From Candidatus Thiosymbion ectosymbiont of Catanema sp. Cochon2018 (GTDB lineage: Bacteria > Pseudomonadota > Gammaproteobacteria > Chromatiales > Chromatiaceae), in the NCBI GenBank assembly GCA_011392765.1, contig WYCW01000004.1, forward strand, positions 466,538 to 530,537: a stretch of DNA of 64,000 bases, in the 5' to 3' direction. The position numbers were made by a program, and so were the translations under genes. Shown here one piece after another: positions 1 to 10,141 of the stretch; positions within the stretch are counted from its first letter, which is position 1; each line of letters starts with the position of its first letter. The notes beneath the pieces are model-generated. The model did no database searches. It was given only the letters and a program-made list of their open reading frames with translations, and was not told where the DNA came from.

Positions 1-1
1 G

Positions 2-592
2 GCCAACGGCGGTAAGGTCCTGTTCGTCGGCACCAAACGAGCGGCGGGGAACGCCGTCCGCGAGCAGGCACTGCGCTGCGGCATGCCCTTCGTCGACCAT
101 CGCTGGCTCGGCGGCATGTTGACCAACTTCAAAACGATCCGCAACCGTATCCGGCGCCTCAAGGAGCTGGATACGATGTTCGAGGATGGCGGTATCGGTC
201 GTTTCAGCAAGCGGGAGGCCCTCGGCCTGAGCCGCGAACGCACGAAGCTGGAGCGGGGTTTGGGCGGGATCAAGAATATGGAGGGGCTGCCCGATGCCTT
301 GTTCGTGGTGGATGTGGGCTACGAGAAGATCGCCGTCACCGAGGCCAACAAGCTCGGGATTCCGGTGGTCGGCGTCGTGGATACGAACAATGATCCCGGC
401 TCCGTGGACTATGTCATTCCCGGTAATGACGATGCCATCCGGGCGGTACACCTCTATATCGAGGGCGTAGCCTCCGCGGTGTTGGATGGGCGCTCCACCG
501 CCGCCGCGGTCGCGGCCGGGCGAGAGGGCGAGTTCATCGAGCTGGACGACAAGTCGGCCAAGTCCGAGACTACCGAGCCGGCGGAGACCTGA
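2..592 (+). CDS. rpsB: 30S ribosomal protein S2 (5' end outside window)
   Basis: Ribosomal protein S2, a late-assembling small-subunit protein that helps bind S1. The frame is open from base 2, so the N-terminus lies before the window. Visible are the S2 blocks ending in [15 protein letters not shown], the TIRNRI segment, the PDALFVVDV motif and the [14 protein letters not shown] motif, followed by the usual acidic, Ala-rich tail. It is the first gene of the rpsB-tsf-pyrH-frr-uppS-cdsA-dxr-rseP cluster. Nothing is unusual in the visible part. Confidence 0.98.
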   Translation, partial: ANGGKVLFVGTKRAAGNAVREQALRCGMPFVDHRWLGGMLTNFKTIRNRIRRLKELDTMFEDGGIGRFSKREALGLSRERTKLERGLGGIKNMEGLPDALFVVDVGYEKIAVTEANKLGIPVVGVVDTNNDPGSVDYVIPGNDDAIRAVHLYIEGVASAVLDGRSTAAAVAAGREGEFIELDDKSAKSETTEPAET

Positions 593-622
593 AGCTCAGG
601 CCGGTGAAGATTTGAACAAACT

Positions 623-681
623 GAACCACGAATGAACACGAATGGAGATGAATAGTCTGTTTTCGTGTCGATTCGTGGTTC
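623..681. repeat. inverted repeat between rpsB and tsf
   Basis: GAACCACGAAT at the left end pairs with ATTCGTGGTTC at the right end, with a further pairing GAACACGAA/TTCGTGTC inside. It belongs to a family of dispersed palindromes also seen at 2166-2221 and 52971-53036. It may form a hairpin in the rpsB-tsf mRNA, where other bacteria often have a partial terminator. Confidence 0.7.
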
Positions 682-708
682 TATTGCGCATCCGTGAGAG
701 GGTCAGTT

Positions 709-1590
<882 letters not shown>

Positions 1591-1730
1591 CATCATTTTG
1601 GAGTGCGGCGGCAATTTCACCTCGGTAGTGGCAGGATTCCAGGGGGTCTAGCGTTACTGAGGTGCAGACAGATACAGAGGAACCTGCCGCCGCCTTGGAT
1701 GGGACGACGCATTGATCCCGAGGCACGGCG

Positions 1731-2102
1731 TTGCGGCCAGGGGACAGCGCTGTTGCCACGACGCGGGTGGAACCTAAGCGCTCAGCTTACCGGATTATCA
1801 TCGAAAAAGGCTTCGTATTCGATGGTGCCTCCATTCCCAGGTCCCTTTGGTGGCTCTTCAGCCCCACTGGATTGCTGTTGATTCCGGGATTAATTCACGA
1901 TTATGGGTACAGGCACGACCAGTTGTGCCAACTCGACGGAAGCGGACAGATGGTACCCTGCGGAGAAAGGAAGGGAAAAGAGTTCCGGGACAGGTTGTTT
2001 ATCGAGGTCGGTGACAAGATAAATGGCATCTCACTACTCAATCGCGTGGCTTGGATAGCAGTCGCTTGGTTTGGTCACCTGGCTTGGTGTAGGTATAATT
2101 AA
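1731..2102 (+). CDS. DUF1353 family protein
   Basis: Small protein with the DUF1353 signature: GFVFDGASIPR followed by W..F.PTG, then IPGLIHDYGYRH. The family is often phage-linked and its function is unknown. The C-terminal third is hydrophobic (NRVAWIAVAWFGHLAW), suggesting a membrane-associated segment. The frame opens at a TTG without a clear ribosome-binding site, so the start is uncertain and the N-terminal 20 residues may not be real. It lies between tsf and pyrH, normally adjacent, and so is likely an acquired passenger. The family call is fairly safe; expression is not. Confidence 0.6.
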   Translation: MRPGDSAVATTRVEPKRSAYRIIIEKGFVFDGASIPRSLWWLFSPTGLLLIPGLIHDYGYRHDQLCQLDGSGQMVPCGERKGKEFRDRLFIEVGDKINGISLLNRVAWIAVAWFGHLAWCRYN

Positions 2103-2118
2103 AAAAGAAAGAACCCCT

Positions 2119-2150
2119 GGCGAGGCTTCGCCTCAGACCGACGAGGCGTG
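2119..2150. repeat. dispersed repeat, GAGGCTTCGCCTCAGACCGACGAGGC type
   Basis: A short palindrome-bearing repeat in which GAGGCTTCGCCTC is itself a hairpin, followed by AGACCGACGAGGCGTGA. Related copies lie at about 2322-2352, 39244-39279 and, reversed, 39885-39918; weaker ones lie near 11717 and 15665. It occurs only in non-coding sequence and resembles REP-type intergenic repeats. Confidence 0.6.
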
Positions 2151-2165
2151 ACCAACCGCACCGAA

Positions 2166-2221
2166 GAACCACGGATAGACACGGATAAACACGGATTGTG
2201 ATCCGTGTTTATCCGTGGTTC
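2166..2221. repeat. near-perfect palindrome of ACCACGGATA type
   Basis: GAACCACGGAT, then ACACGGATAAACACGGAT, mirrored by ATCCGTGTTTATCCGTGGTTC. The same palindrome recurs at 52971-53036 and a diverged form at 623-681. It is a dispersed intergenic hairpin with no coding capacity. Confidence 0.75.
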
Positions 2222-2450
2222 AAAGGATTTGCGATTCCTGCCCAACAAGAGGCAGAACTATTTTTGTGCAGCGCACAAAGTTGACTCATTTGTAAAGATG
2301 CGGGTCCCTCAAGGAATCCTAGCGAGGCTCCGCCTCAAACCGACGAAGCATGAGTTTTTTGTGTGGTGCACAAATTCGACTCACTTGCCGCCAATGGACG
2401 CAAATTGAAATCTGACCCCATAGGTTTGGTAAACAGTAGAAAGGTATGCG

Positions 2451-2654
2451 GTGCCAAGAAAAATCAGAGAACTGAAACGAATGTTGCTGAGAGCAGGTTG
2501 CGAGTGTGAGAAAGCAAAAGGTAGCCACACTAAGTGGTCGCACCCAATGCTTGTCCACAAGTTGGTTCTTTCGGGCAAAGATGGTACTGATGCAAAACCA
2601 TACCAGGAAAAGGATGTTCTAAACTATATGCGCGAAATTTCGGAGGAAGAATGA
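2451..2654 (+). CDS. hicA: HicA-type toxin, predicted mRNA interferase
   Basis: 67 residues with the HicA double-stranded-RNA-binding-like fold: KRMLLRAGCECEKAKGSHTKWSHP contains the G-S-H segment with the catalytic His typical of HicA mRNA interferases. The GTG at 2451 is the only sensible start, since the ATG five bases upstream is out of frame. The stop overlaps the start of hicB as ATGA, which indicates translational coupling. HicA cleaves mRNA and is neutralised by HicB. It lies in the insertion between tsf and pyrH. Confidence 0.85.
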   Translation: MPRKIRELKRMLLRAGCECEKAKGSHTKWSHPMLVHKLVLSGKDGTDAKPYQEKDVLNYMREISEEE

Positions 2655-2866
2655 ATGCACATTACAGTATTTTGATCCAATGGTCTGAGAAGGATCTATG
2701 CTACGTCGCTTCTCTTCCGGAGTTTGGACCATATGCACATACGCATGGCGAAACATATGCAGAAGCCTTGAAAAATGCGGAAGAGGTTTTAGAAATGATG
2801 ATTGCAGATACATCACCATTGCCAAATCCACAGACATACAGGGTAGTCAATGCGTTGCGTACCTAG
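2651..2866 (+). CDS. hicB: HicB-type antitoxin
   Basis: 71 residues with the HicB N-terminal pattern YSILIQWSEKDLCYVASLPEF, then HGETYAEALKNAEEVLEMMI, i.e. the degraded RNase-H-like fold of HicB antitoxins. No C-terminal DNA-binding extension is visible, so this is the short form. It overlaps hicA by four bases. Order here is toxin then antitoxin, opposite to the second hic pair at 38401-38828. Confidence 0.85.
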   Translation: MNAHYSILIQWSEKDLCYVASLPEFGPYAHTHGETYAEALKNAEEVLEMMIADTSPLPNPQTYRVVNALRT

Positions 2867-3148
2867 AAGCACATGCCTGAATTGGTATTACAAGGCCACA
2901 AAATCTTTAGAACTGATGTCGAGGGCCAGTGTGGAGGGCGATACAAGTTTAGGAACGGTTCAAAAACAATCTGGTAGCAACCGGAATCGACATCGGACGC
3001 TGATCAACTCCAGCGAACGTGTCATCGTGCGGCGAGAGTTCTAAAAACCCAAGAAAAAATCCTGTTAATCCTGAAACATCCTGTTAATCCTGTCCTATTG
3101 GAAAATTGCGACAAGCGCTCAGACGAAACTGCAAAGGTCATCAAAAAG

Positions 3149-3871
3149 GTGTCCCCCGTTCACTATCACCGCATCCTCCTCAAGCTCAGTGGCGAGGCAC
3201 TGATGGGGGATGGTACCTACGGCATCGATCCGGGGGTGCTCGGTCGCCTGGCCGGCGAGATACGAGACCTGGTAGCAAGCGGCGTGCAACCGGCGTTAGT
3301 AATCGGCGGCGGCAACATCTTCCGCGGTGCGGGTCTGGCCCAGGGAGGCATCGACCGGGTCACCGGCGATCACATGGGCATGTTGGCGACCGTCATCAAC
3401 TCGCTTGCCATGCAGGACGCGCTGGAGCGTCTAAAGGTGCCGGTGCGGGTCATGTCGGCGTTGCGGATCGATCAGGTCTGCGAGGGCTACGTCCGCCGTC
3501 GCGCCGTACGTTATCTGGAGAAAGGTCGGGTGACCATCTTCGCCGCCGGGACCGGCAACCCCTTTTTCACCACGGACTCGGCGGCCAGCCTGCGGGCAGT
3601 GGAGATCGGTGCCGATCTGCTGATCAAGGCGACCAAGGTCGACGGCGTCTATTCGGCCGATCCGATCAAGGACCCCACAGCGGTCTTCTATCGGCGTCTG
3701 ACCTACAATCAGGCCTTGCGGGAAGACCTCGGAATCATGGATGCTACGGCCCTCGTCCTGTGCCGGAACAGCGGTATCCCGCTACGGGTGATGAATATCT
3801 ACGAGCCGGGCGCGCTGCTGCGACTGGTGGGGGGAAGTGAGATCGGCTCCCTCGTGGAACCTGGGGAATGA
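3149..3871 (+). CDS. pyrH: UMP kinase
   Basis: Phosphorylates UMP to UDP in pyrimidine nucleotide synthesis; cytosolic hexamer of the amino-acid-kinase fold. Visible motifs are [47 protein letters not shown] and [13 protein letters not shown]. The GTG at 3149 gives 240 residues, the family's usual length, with AAAGG 12 bases upstream; an in-frame TTG at 3098 would add 17 residues. The end overlaps an ATG by ATGA, coupling it to frr. Its normal upstream neighbour tsf is displaced by the DUF1353-hicAB insert. Confidence 0.97.
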   Translation: MSPVHYHRILLKLSGEALMGDGTYGIDPGVLGRLAGEIRDLVASGVQPALVIGGGNIFRGAGLAQGGIDRVTGDHMGMLATVINSLAMQDALERLKVPVRVMSALRIDQVCEGYVRRRAVRYLEKGRVTIFAAGTGNPFFTTDSAASLRAVEIGADLLIKATKVDGVYSADPIKDPTAVFYRRLTYNQALREDLGIMDATALVLCRNSGIPLRVMNIYEPGALLRLVGGSEIGSLVEPGE

Positions 3872-3873
3872 TA

Positions 3874-4431
3874 ATGATCGACGACATCAAGACAGACGCT
3901 ACAACCCGCATGGGTAAAAGCGTAGAGTCCCTGCGGCACGAGCTGGCCAAGATCCGTACCGGACGTGCCCATCCCGCTTTGCTCGACCACCTGCTCGTTT
4001 CCTATTACGGCTCCGATGTACCCATCAAACAGGTGGCAAACGTCACGGCCGAGGATGCCCGCACCCTGGCGGTCACGCCTTGGGAGAAGGGCATGGTCCA
4101 GGCGGTGGAAAAGGCCATCATGCAGTCCGACCTGGGACTCAATCCCAGTACTGCGGGGATGGTGATCCGGGTGCCCATGCCGCCCCTGACGGAGGAACGT
4201 CGCCGGGACCTGATCAAGGTGGCCCGTCACGAAGCCGAGCATACCCGAGTAGCGGTTCGAAATATCCGGCGTGACGCCAATCACGAGCTCAAGGAAGCGA
4301 CCAAGGAAAAGCTGATATCCGAGGACGAGGAGCGCCGCGGCGAGGAAATGGTGCAAAAGCTGACCGACAAGTACGTCCGCAACATAGACGAGGTTCTCGC
4401 TGAGAAGGAAGAGGACCTGATGTCCATCTGA
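3874..4431 (+). CDS. frr: ribosome recycling factor
   Basis: Splits post-termination ribosomes together with EF-G. The 185-residue product has the family length and features: [17 protein letters not shown] near the N-terminus, [16 protein letters not shown] in the middle and the C-terminal helix ending [19 protein letters not shown]. The ATG at 3874 gives the canonical length; the ATG at 3868 that overlaps the pyrH stop would add two residues and could equally be used. Confidence 0.97.
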   Translation: MIDDIKTDATTRMGKSVESLRHELAKIRTGRAHPALLDHLLVSYYGSDVPIKQVANVTAEDARTLAVTPWEKGMVQAVEKAIMQSDLGLNPSTAGMVIRVPMPPLTEERRRDLIKVARHEAEHTRVAVRNIRRDANHELKEATKEKLISEDEERRGEEMVQKLTDKYVRNIDEVLAEKEEDLMSI

Positions 4432-4466
4432 TCGGCCCCTTCAGGCGGGCTCTTGGATTTTACGTC

Positions 4467-5246
4467 TTGGACAACCACGCATCCCCGCCTTCGAGCGACC
4501 AACCCCGGCTGCGTTCACCGCGGCACGTGGCGATCGTCATGGACGGGAACGGGCGCTGGGCATTGCGGCGCAGACTACCGCGTACGGCCGGACACCGGGC
4601 GGGAATCAAAAGCGTGCGGGCCGTGGTGGAAGAAAGCATTCGTCAGGGCATCGGAGTCTTGACACTCTTCGCCTTCAGCAGTGAGAACTGGCGCCGTCCC
4701 AAGACCGAGGTCAACCTCCTGCTGGAGCTCTTCATGAGAGTTCTGCGCACGGAGGTAAACCGGCTCAACGAGAACGGCGTGCGGCTGCGTATCATCGGCG
4801 AGCGCACGGCCTTTCCGGAAAAACTGCAGCGTCGCATCGCCGAAGCGGAGGCAGCGACCCGCACCAATGAGGCTATGCTGCTCCAGGTCGCCGCCAATTA
4901 CGGTGGACGGTGGGATATCGTGCAGGCGGCCCGGCGGCTGGCCACGGATGTGTGCGCCGGTAAGGTCGCGCCGGAAGAGGTGGACGAGCGGCTTTTCTCC
5001 ACCCGGTTGTCCTTTCCCGACCTACCGGACCCCGATCTTTTCATCCGTACCGGCGGGGAACAGCGGATCAGCAACTTCGTGCTCTGGCAGTCGGCGTACA
5101 GCGAGCTCTACTTCAGCGATCTGATGTGGCCGGATTTCGGCGCCGAAGCCTATCGGGAAGCAGTGGCCGATTTTGCGCGTCGGCAGCGTCGGTTCGGCTT
5201 GACCGGCGACCAAGCCGACACCGGCGCTGAAGACGGGGCCGATTAG
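4467..5246 (+). CDS. uppS: undecaprenyl diphosphate synthase
   Basis: cis-prenyltransferase that makes the C55 lipid carrier for peptidoglycan and O-antigen. Signatures: HVAIVMDGNGRWA with the catalytic Asp, FAFSSENWRRP, and the C-terminal DLFIRTGGEQRISNF. The frame opens at TTG 4467, giving 259 residues, slightly longer than usual; the first 20 residues are poorly conserved, so a later start is possible. It follows frr by 35 bases and is followed after 8 bases by cdsA. Confidence 0.96.
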   Translation: MDNHASPPSSDQPRLRSPRHVAIVMDGNGRWALRRRLPRTAGHRAGIKSVRAVVEESIRQGIGVLTLFAFSSENWRRPKTEVNLLLELFMRVLRTEVNRLNENGVRLRIIGERTAFPEKLQRRIAEAEAATRTNEAMLLQVAANYGGRWDIVQAARRLATDVCAGKVAPEEVDERLFSTRLSFPDLPDPDLFIRTGGEQRISNFVLWQSAYSELYFSDLMWPDFGAEAYREAVADFARRQRRFGLTGDQADTGAEDGAD

Positions 5247-5254
5247 GAGCGTTT

Positions 5255-6109
5255 GTGCCTGCAAGCAAGCTGCAACAGCGGACCCTGACCGCACTGCTTG
5301 TCGTACCCTGGCCGGTAGCAGCCGTCCTTCTGCTGCCCACCCCATACCTTGCCGTATGCCTGGGGCTGGTCCTGGTGCCGGCGGCTTGGGAGTGGTCGGC
5401 CCTGGCCGGCACCGTATCTCGCGCCGGACGGCTTGTCTACGTGGCCACGGTGGTCCTCTGTCTGCTGGTCCTATGGCAGTCCTCACTGCACCAATGGCAT
5501 GTGCACCTGACCGCGGCAGCGGCGGTCTTCTGGTGTGCCGTCACCTTCTTATTGTTCCGGGTGCGTACTGTCAAGCGCAGGTCGGGGTTGGACTTGGTCC
5601 TAACCGCGGCGGGGTTGGTGGTGCTTATCGGTCCCTGGCTCGCGATCATTCACCTGCACGCCTACTCATCCATAGGTCCCTATCTGGTGCTCTTTCTGCT
5701 GGTGCTCGTCTGGGTCGCGGATATCCTGGCTTATTTCACGGGACGCCGGTGGGGAGAGGTGAAGCTGGCGCCCCTGCTCAGCCCGAACAAGACCCGCGCC
5801 GGTGTCTACGGGGCTGCGGTCGGCGCCGGTCTATGCGGGGTGCTGTTGGGCTGGGTACTGGGGCTGTCGCCCGGACCTGGAGTGCTGCTGGTCGCGCTCT
5901 GTGTCCTGACGGCCCTCTTCTCGGTGATCGGCGACCTGTTCGAGAGCCTCGTCAAACGCAGCCGCGACCTGAAAGACTCGGGGCACCTGCTCCCTGGGCA
6001 CGGCGGGGTGCTCGATCGCATCGACAGTCTGACCGCTGCCGCTCCCTTTTTCACGTTAGGCATTCTGTGGTTGGATGCCCAACTGATGATCCTGAGCAAC
6101 AGCGGTTGA
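5255..6109 (+). CDS. cdsA: phosphatidate cytidylyltransferase
   Basis: Integral membrane enzyme making CDP-diacylglycerol from phosphatidate and CTP. About eight hydrophobic segments are visible. The family signature is complete near the C-terminus: SLVKRSRDLKDSGHLLPGHG followed by GVLDRIDSL. The GTG at 5255 is preceded by AGGAGC at good spacing. In other gammaproteobacteria dxr follows directly; here a 1.1-kb insertion with an Rpn-type gene separates them. Confidence 0.96.
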   Translation: MPASKLQQRTLTALLVVPWPVAAVLLLPTPYLAVCLGLVLVPAAWEWSALAGTVSRAGRLVYVATVVLCLLVLWQSSLHQWHVHLTAAAAVFWCAVTFLLFRVRTVKRRSGLDLVLTAAGLVVLIGPWLAIIHLHAYSSIGPYLVLFLLVLVWVADILAYFTGRRWGEVKLAPLLSPNKTRAGVYGAAVGAGLCGVLLGWVLGLSPGPGVLLVALCVLTALFSVIGDLFESLVKRSRDLKDSGHLLPGHGGVLDRIDSLTAAAPFFTLGILWLDAQLMILSNSG

Positions 6110-6153
6110 TCTAAATGTCAGGTCCCGTGTGATTATTTTTCCTGGACCAGGCC

Positions 6154-7035
6154 ATGTCCCACGACCAGAATTTCAAAAACCTCCTCCTCGCCTACCCGCG
6201 CCAGGCGCTGGCCTTTTTCGCCGCCGCCGAAGCCGCGGAGATCGACGAGCAAGTGCGCATCACACCCGTGCGCCAAGAGCAATTCCAGGAACGCCTCGGC
6301 GAGCGCTTTCGGGAGCTCGATGTGCCGCTACGGGTAGAGTGGCCCGACGGACGACGCGAGGCCCTGCTGTTCGTGCTCGAAGAAGAGAGCGACGCCCGCC
6401 GCTTCTCCATCCACCGCCTGGCCCACTATTGTCTGGACTTGGCTCAGCTGATGAAGACCGACCGCGTGGTTCCGGTGGTCATCTTCCTGCGCCAGGCCCG
6501 GAATGCGCCCCGACGGCTGCGCCTGGGCGGCGATCAGGATACCTACCTCGACTTCCGCTACCTGAGCTGTGCCCTCGGTGAGCTGTCCTACGAGGACCAC
6601 CGCCACAGCGACAACCTGGTGGTACGGCTGAATCTACCCAACATGCAGTATCCCGCGCGGCGCAAGGTCGAAGTCTATGCCCAAGCGGTCCGGGGACTGA
6701 TTGAGCTGGAACCCGATCCCGAGAAGCAGCTCAAGTATCTGGACTTCATCGACATCTATGCGGCGCTTGATGATAATGAACGGGCCGAATACCAACGTGA
6801 CTATCCCGACGAGGCGCAGACTATGAGCCGATTTGCCGAACGCTTCCACGAACAGGGCATACAGCAGGGCAAGCATCAAGGCGAAGCCTTGGTATTGGAA
6901 CGCCAGCTACGGCTGAAATTCGGCACCTTATCCGAGGAGGTACAGCGCCGGATCGATCAAGCCAGCGAGCAGACCCTGCTGAACTGGTCCGAGCGAGTCC
7001 TCACCGCTAACCGTCTCGACGAGGTTCTCCACTGA
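6154..7035 (+). CDS. Rpn-type PD-(D/E)XK nuclease with DUF4351 tail
   Basis: 293-residue protein of the Rpn/transposase_31-like group, whose members are DNA nucleases that promote recombination. It begins SHDQNFKNLLLAYPRQALAFF, as in Rpn/DUF4351 proteins. The nuclease core is about residues 50-130, with LLFVLEEESDARRFSIHRLAHY as the D/E-x-K-like strand and helix. The C-terminus (VLERQLRLKFGTLSEEVQRRI and LNWSERVLTANRLDEVL) is a DUF4351 domain. The ATG at 6154 lies 44 bases after cdsA. It interrupts the cdsA-dxr pair, so it is most likely an acquired gene; Uma2 with the same tail recurs at 33293. Catalytic residues cannot be assigned with certainty by eye. Confidence 0.75.
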   Translation: MSHDQNFKNLLLAYPRQALAFFAAAEAAEIDEQVRITPVRQEQFQERLGERFRELDVPLRVEWPDGRREALLFVLEEESDARRFSIHRLAHYCLDLAQLMKTDRVVPVVIFLRQARNAPRRLRLGGDQDTYLDFRYLSCALGELSYEDHRHSDNLVVRLNLPNMQYPARRKVEVYAQAVRGLIELEPDPEKQLKYLDFIDIYAALDDNERAEYQRDYPDEAQTMSRFAERFHEQGIQQGKHQGEALVLERQLRLKFGTLSEEVQRRIDQASEQTLLNWSERVLTANRLDEVLH

Positions 7036-7060
7036 GTGAGGGTGAATCGAACTTGTTGCT

Positions 7061-7177
7061 GTAACTATACTGCCACACGGCACAATCTGAGCTTTTGAAT
7101 TTCCCCCTCACCCCAGCCCTCTCCCGGAGGGAGAGGGAGTGAAACGCGCAGATTGTTCCGTGTGGCAGTACAGTTAC
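7061..7177. repeat. long inverted repeat between nuclease gene and dxr
   Basis: The left arm GTAACTATACTGCCACACGG pairs with the right arm CCGTGTGGCAGTACAGTTAC, and CACAATCTG pairs with CAGATTGT. Inside lies a CCCTCACCCC/CTCTCCCGGAGGGAGAGGG palindrome at 7103-7140, a repeat that also appears inside the Roco gene at 19203. It looks like a small non-autonomous element or a stable hairpin. Confidence 0.65.
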
Positions 7178-7218
7178 CATTTGCGCTTATTTGCGTTCAT
7201 TCGCGGACAAATCTTCTT

Positions 7219-8418
7219 ATGAGGATGATCGGCATCACCCTACTCGGCTCCACCGGCTCCATCGGCGTCAGCACCCTGGATGTGGTCGAGCGTCATCGGG
7301 AGCGGTTTCGCATCGTCGCCCTGACCGCCAACCAAGACGCCGAGGGTATGGCCGCGCAGTGTCGCCGTCACCGGCCCGAGTACGCGGTCATGGCGGACCC
7401 GGTGGCAGCCAGCAGGCTCAGGCTGCTGTTGTCGGGCATGGCGCGACCGCCGGAGGTACTGGCGGGGACAGCGGCGTTGGAGTCCGTAGCGGCCTTACCC
7501 CAGGTCGATTCCGTGATGGCGGCGATCGTCGGCGCCGCCGGTCTCCTGCCCACCCTGGCGGCCGCACGCGCGGGTAAGCGCCTGTTGCTGGCCAATAAGG
7601 AGGCCCTGGTGGTCGCGGGCTCGCTCCTGATGCGGGCGGTCGCGGACAATGGTGCTGAAATTCTGCCCATCGACAGCGAGCACAATGCCGTATTTCAGTG
7701 TTTTCCCGGGGATTTCCGTCCCGGATGCGGTCTCGAAAAGCTGGGCGTGGAGCGGATTCTGCTCACCGCTTCCGGCGGACCCTTCCGGGATACCCCTCCG
7801 GAGGGGTTGGCCCAGGTCACGCCCGAAGAGGCCTGTGCCCATCCGAACTGGGATATGGGACGCAAGATCTCGGTGGACTCGGCGACCATGATGAACAAGG
7901 GCCTGGAGGTCATCGAGGCATGCTGGCTGTTCGGCGCCCGTCCCGAACAGGTCCGGGTCCTGGTGCATCCCCAGAGCGTGATTCATTCCCTGGTGCAATA
8001 CCGGGATGGCTCGGTGCTGGCCCAGCTCGGGAATCCGGACATGCGCACGCCCATCGCTCACGCCCTGGCCTGGCCCGAACGGATAACCTCCGGCGTGGCC
8101 GCGCTCGATCTGCTCGAGGTCCAAAAACTCGATTTCCGGCTGGCGGATCGGGAGCGTTTCCCTTGTCTGGATCTTGCCTACGAGGCGGCGACCGAGGGCG
8201 GTACTTATCCTGTCATCCTCAACGCGGCCAATGAAGTAGCGGTAGCCGCATTTCTGACGCAGCGGATCGGATTCATGGACATCCCGGCCGTGGTCGGCAA
8301 GACCCTGCAACGGCTCCCGAGGGAGGGCGTCGAGGACTGGGAGGTCGGACAATTGCTGGAAGCGGACCGTCGGGCGCGGCGGGTCGCGGAACAAAACCTT
8401 GCCGGACTTGCCGAATAG
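7219..8418 (+). CDS. dxr: 1-deoxy-D-xylulose 5-phosphate reductoisomerase
   Basis: Second enzyme of the MEP isoprenoid pathway, making MEP with NADPH and a divalent metal. N-terminal NADPH-binding motif [17 protein letters not shown]; then [13 protein letters not shown]; metal-ligand region [32 protein letters not shown]. Starting at ATG 7219 gives 399 residues, the family length; a longer in-frame reading from 7153 begins inside a dispersed repeat and is rejected. It overlaps the first possible codon of rseP. Confidence 0.97.
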   Translation: MRMIGITLLGSTGSIGVSTLDVVERHRERFRIVALTANQDAEGMAAQCRRHRPEYAVMADPVAASRLRLLLSGMARPPEVLAGTAALESVAALPQVDSVMAAIVGAAGLLPTLAAARAGKRLLLANKEALVVAGSLLMRAVADNGAEILPIDSEHNAVFQCFPGDFRPGCGLEKLGVERILLTASGGPFRDTPPEGLAQVTPEEACAHPNWDMGRKISVDSATMMNKGLEVIEACWLFGARPEQVRVLVHPQSVIHSLVQYRDGSVLAQLGNPDMRTPIAHALAWPERITSGVAALDLLEVQKLDFRLADRERFPCLDLAYEAATEGGTYPVILNAANEVAVAAFLTQRIGFMDIPAVVGKTLQRLPREGVEDWEVGQLLEADRRARRVAEQNLAGLAE

Positions 8419-8422
8419 CTTC

Positions 8423-9787
8423 ATGCAGGGGTTACTCTACACCGTCGGCTCCTTCATCGTCGCCCTGGCGATCCTGATTGCGGTCCACGAGTTCGGGCAT
8501 TTCTGGGCCGCCCGCAGACTCGGGGTCAAAGTCCTGCGCTTTTCCATCGGCTTCGGCAAACCCCTGCTGCGCCACGTTGGCTCCCGCGACGGTACCGAAT
8601 ACGTGCTGGCCGCCATACCGCTCGGCGGCTATGTAAAGATGCTGGATGAGCAGGAAGGACCGGTACCCGCGGCAGAGCAGCACCTCGCCTTCAACCGACA
8701 GCCGCTCTGGAAGCGTTGCGTCATCGTTACGGCGGGGCCCTTCTTCAACTTCTTGTTTGCCGTCCTCGCCTACTGGGCCATTTTCGTCACGGGTGATGTG
8801 GGCACGCGGGCGGTGATCGGGGAGGTCGTGCCACAGTCCACTGCGGCCGAGGCCCGCTTCGCGCCCGGGGATGAACTGCTCGCGGTCGGCGACCGACCGA
8901 CGCCGACCTGGGAAGCGGCGGTCTTTGCCCTGATGGCAGAGGTCCTGAACGGCGAGGATCTTGCGGTTCGCGTGCGCGATGAGAGCGGCCTGGAAACGGT
9001 GCGGGTGCTGAACGGCGATGCATTGGCCGGGCTACCCGATGATCCGGCACTCCTCTCGAATCTGGGATTGTCACCGGCGCGCCCCACCTTGCCGGCGGTC
9101 ATCGGTGCGCTGACTCCGGGCGATCCGGCCGCCCAGGCAGGCCTGCGCCCCGGTGACCACGTCCGTGCCATCGATGACGAGTCGATCACTCACTGGGGCG
9201 ACCTGGTCGAAGTGGTACAGGCACACCCCGGTCGGCTATTGCGGCTGGAAGTCGCGCGTGGCTCCGAGCGGCACGAATTCTTGGTGATTCCCCGCGCCGT
9301 GCAGCTGGGCGACCGGGAAATCGGACGCATCGGCGCCGCGGCACAGGTGCCGCCTCATCTGTTCGACAAGTATCAGACGGAGGTGCGATTGGGCCCCGTC
9401 GCGGCGCTGAGTGCGGCCGTCGGCAAGACCGCGGACATGAGTCTGCTCATGCTGCGGGTGATCGGGCGCATGTTGATCGGTAAGGCTTCGGTAGAAAACC
9501 TGGGCGGACCCATCTCCATCGCCGAGACCGCGGGCAAGACCGCGAGCTATGGCCTGGTTTACTTCGTCAAGTTTCTGGCGGTGGTCAGCATCAGTCTCGG
9601 CGTACTCAACCTGCTGCCCATCCCGATCCTGGACGGGGGACACCTACTCTACTTCGCCATCGAGGCCATCAAGGGCAGCCCCCTCTCCGAGCAGATGCAG
9701 CTGCATGGTCAGCGGATCGGGCTCGCCCTGTTGGCGGCACTCATGACCCTCGCCTTCTACGTCGACATCTCACGCCTGCTGGATTAG
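8423..9787 (+). CDS. rseP: RIP metalloprotease RseP (site-2 protease)
   Basis: Inner-membrane zinc protease that releases sigma-E by cutting the anti-sigma factor RseA. The zinc motif HEFGH lies in the first membrane segment; two PDZ regions occupy about residues 120-300 (second: GDPAAQAGLRPGDHVRAID); the second active-site motif LNLLPIPILDGGHLLYF lies near residue 400. 454 residues, normal length. The ATG at 8423 starts five bases after the dxr stop; an in-frame TTG at 8399 overlaps dxr and is less likely. bamA normally follows but is absent here. Confidence 0.96.
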   Translation: MQGLLYTVGSFIVALAILIAVHEFGHFWAARRLGVKVLRFSIGFGKPLLRHVGSRDGTEYVLAAIPLGGYVKMLDEQEGPVPAAEQHLAFNRQPLWKRCVIVTAGPFFNFLFAVLAYWAIFVTGDVGTRAVIGEVVPQSTAAEARFAPGDELLAVGDRPTPTWEAAVFALMAEVLNGEDLAVRVRDESGLETVRVLNGDALAGLPDDPALLSNLGLSPARPTLPAVIGALTPGDPAAQAGLRPGDHVRAIDDESITHWGDLVEVVQAHPGRLLRLEVARGSERHEFLVIPRAVQLGDREIGRIGAAAQVPPHLFDKYQTEVRLGPVAALSAAVGKTADMSLLMLRVIGRMLIGKASVENLGGPISIAETAGKTASYGLVYFVKFLAVVSISLGVLNLLPIPILDGGHLLYFAIEAIKGSPLSEQMQLHGQRIGLALLAALMTLAFYVDISRLLD

Positions 9788-10141
9788 GGCTGACACAGAA
9801 GTGCCGAAATACCAATTCCTGCAAATGAACGCGAATCAACGCAAATCGGTCGCAATCCAATGCCATTAAATTAAGCGTCACCACAGCCGTTTGTGATTGA
9901 ACGGGCGCTGTTTTTTATTCGCCTTCTCCCCCGTAGCGCAGGTATCCCGCCTGCAAGTGGGCACTGGCAAATGCACTGGCAAATGGCAGGCGAGATGCCT
10001 GCGCTACCTAGGAGGGAGAGGGGCTTTGAGGCTTAACTTGATGGCATTGGCTTGTACCTGAATCGTTACCATTTGCGTTGATTTGCGGATAATTTTTCCG
10101 TGGGGATGCTGCCAACTCAATGTTAGGCTGAGAGGTGAAAG
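9788..10141. other. intergenic region with two repeat types, no gene
   Basis: Holds a copy of the AAATGAACGCGAATCAACGCAAAT repeat (9824-9848), its reverse type at 10066-10095, and a strong hairpin at 9933-10007 whose arms are GTAGCGCAGGTATCCCGCCT and AGGCGAGATGCCTGCGCTAC. It also has two AATGCCATTAA-type motifs that recur near 56210 and 61130. No coding sequence is seen. Confidence 0.6.
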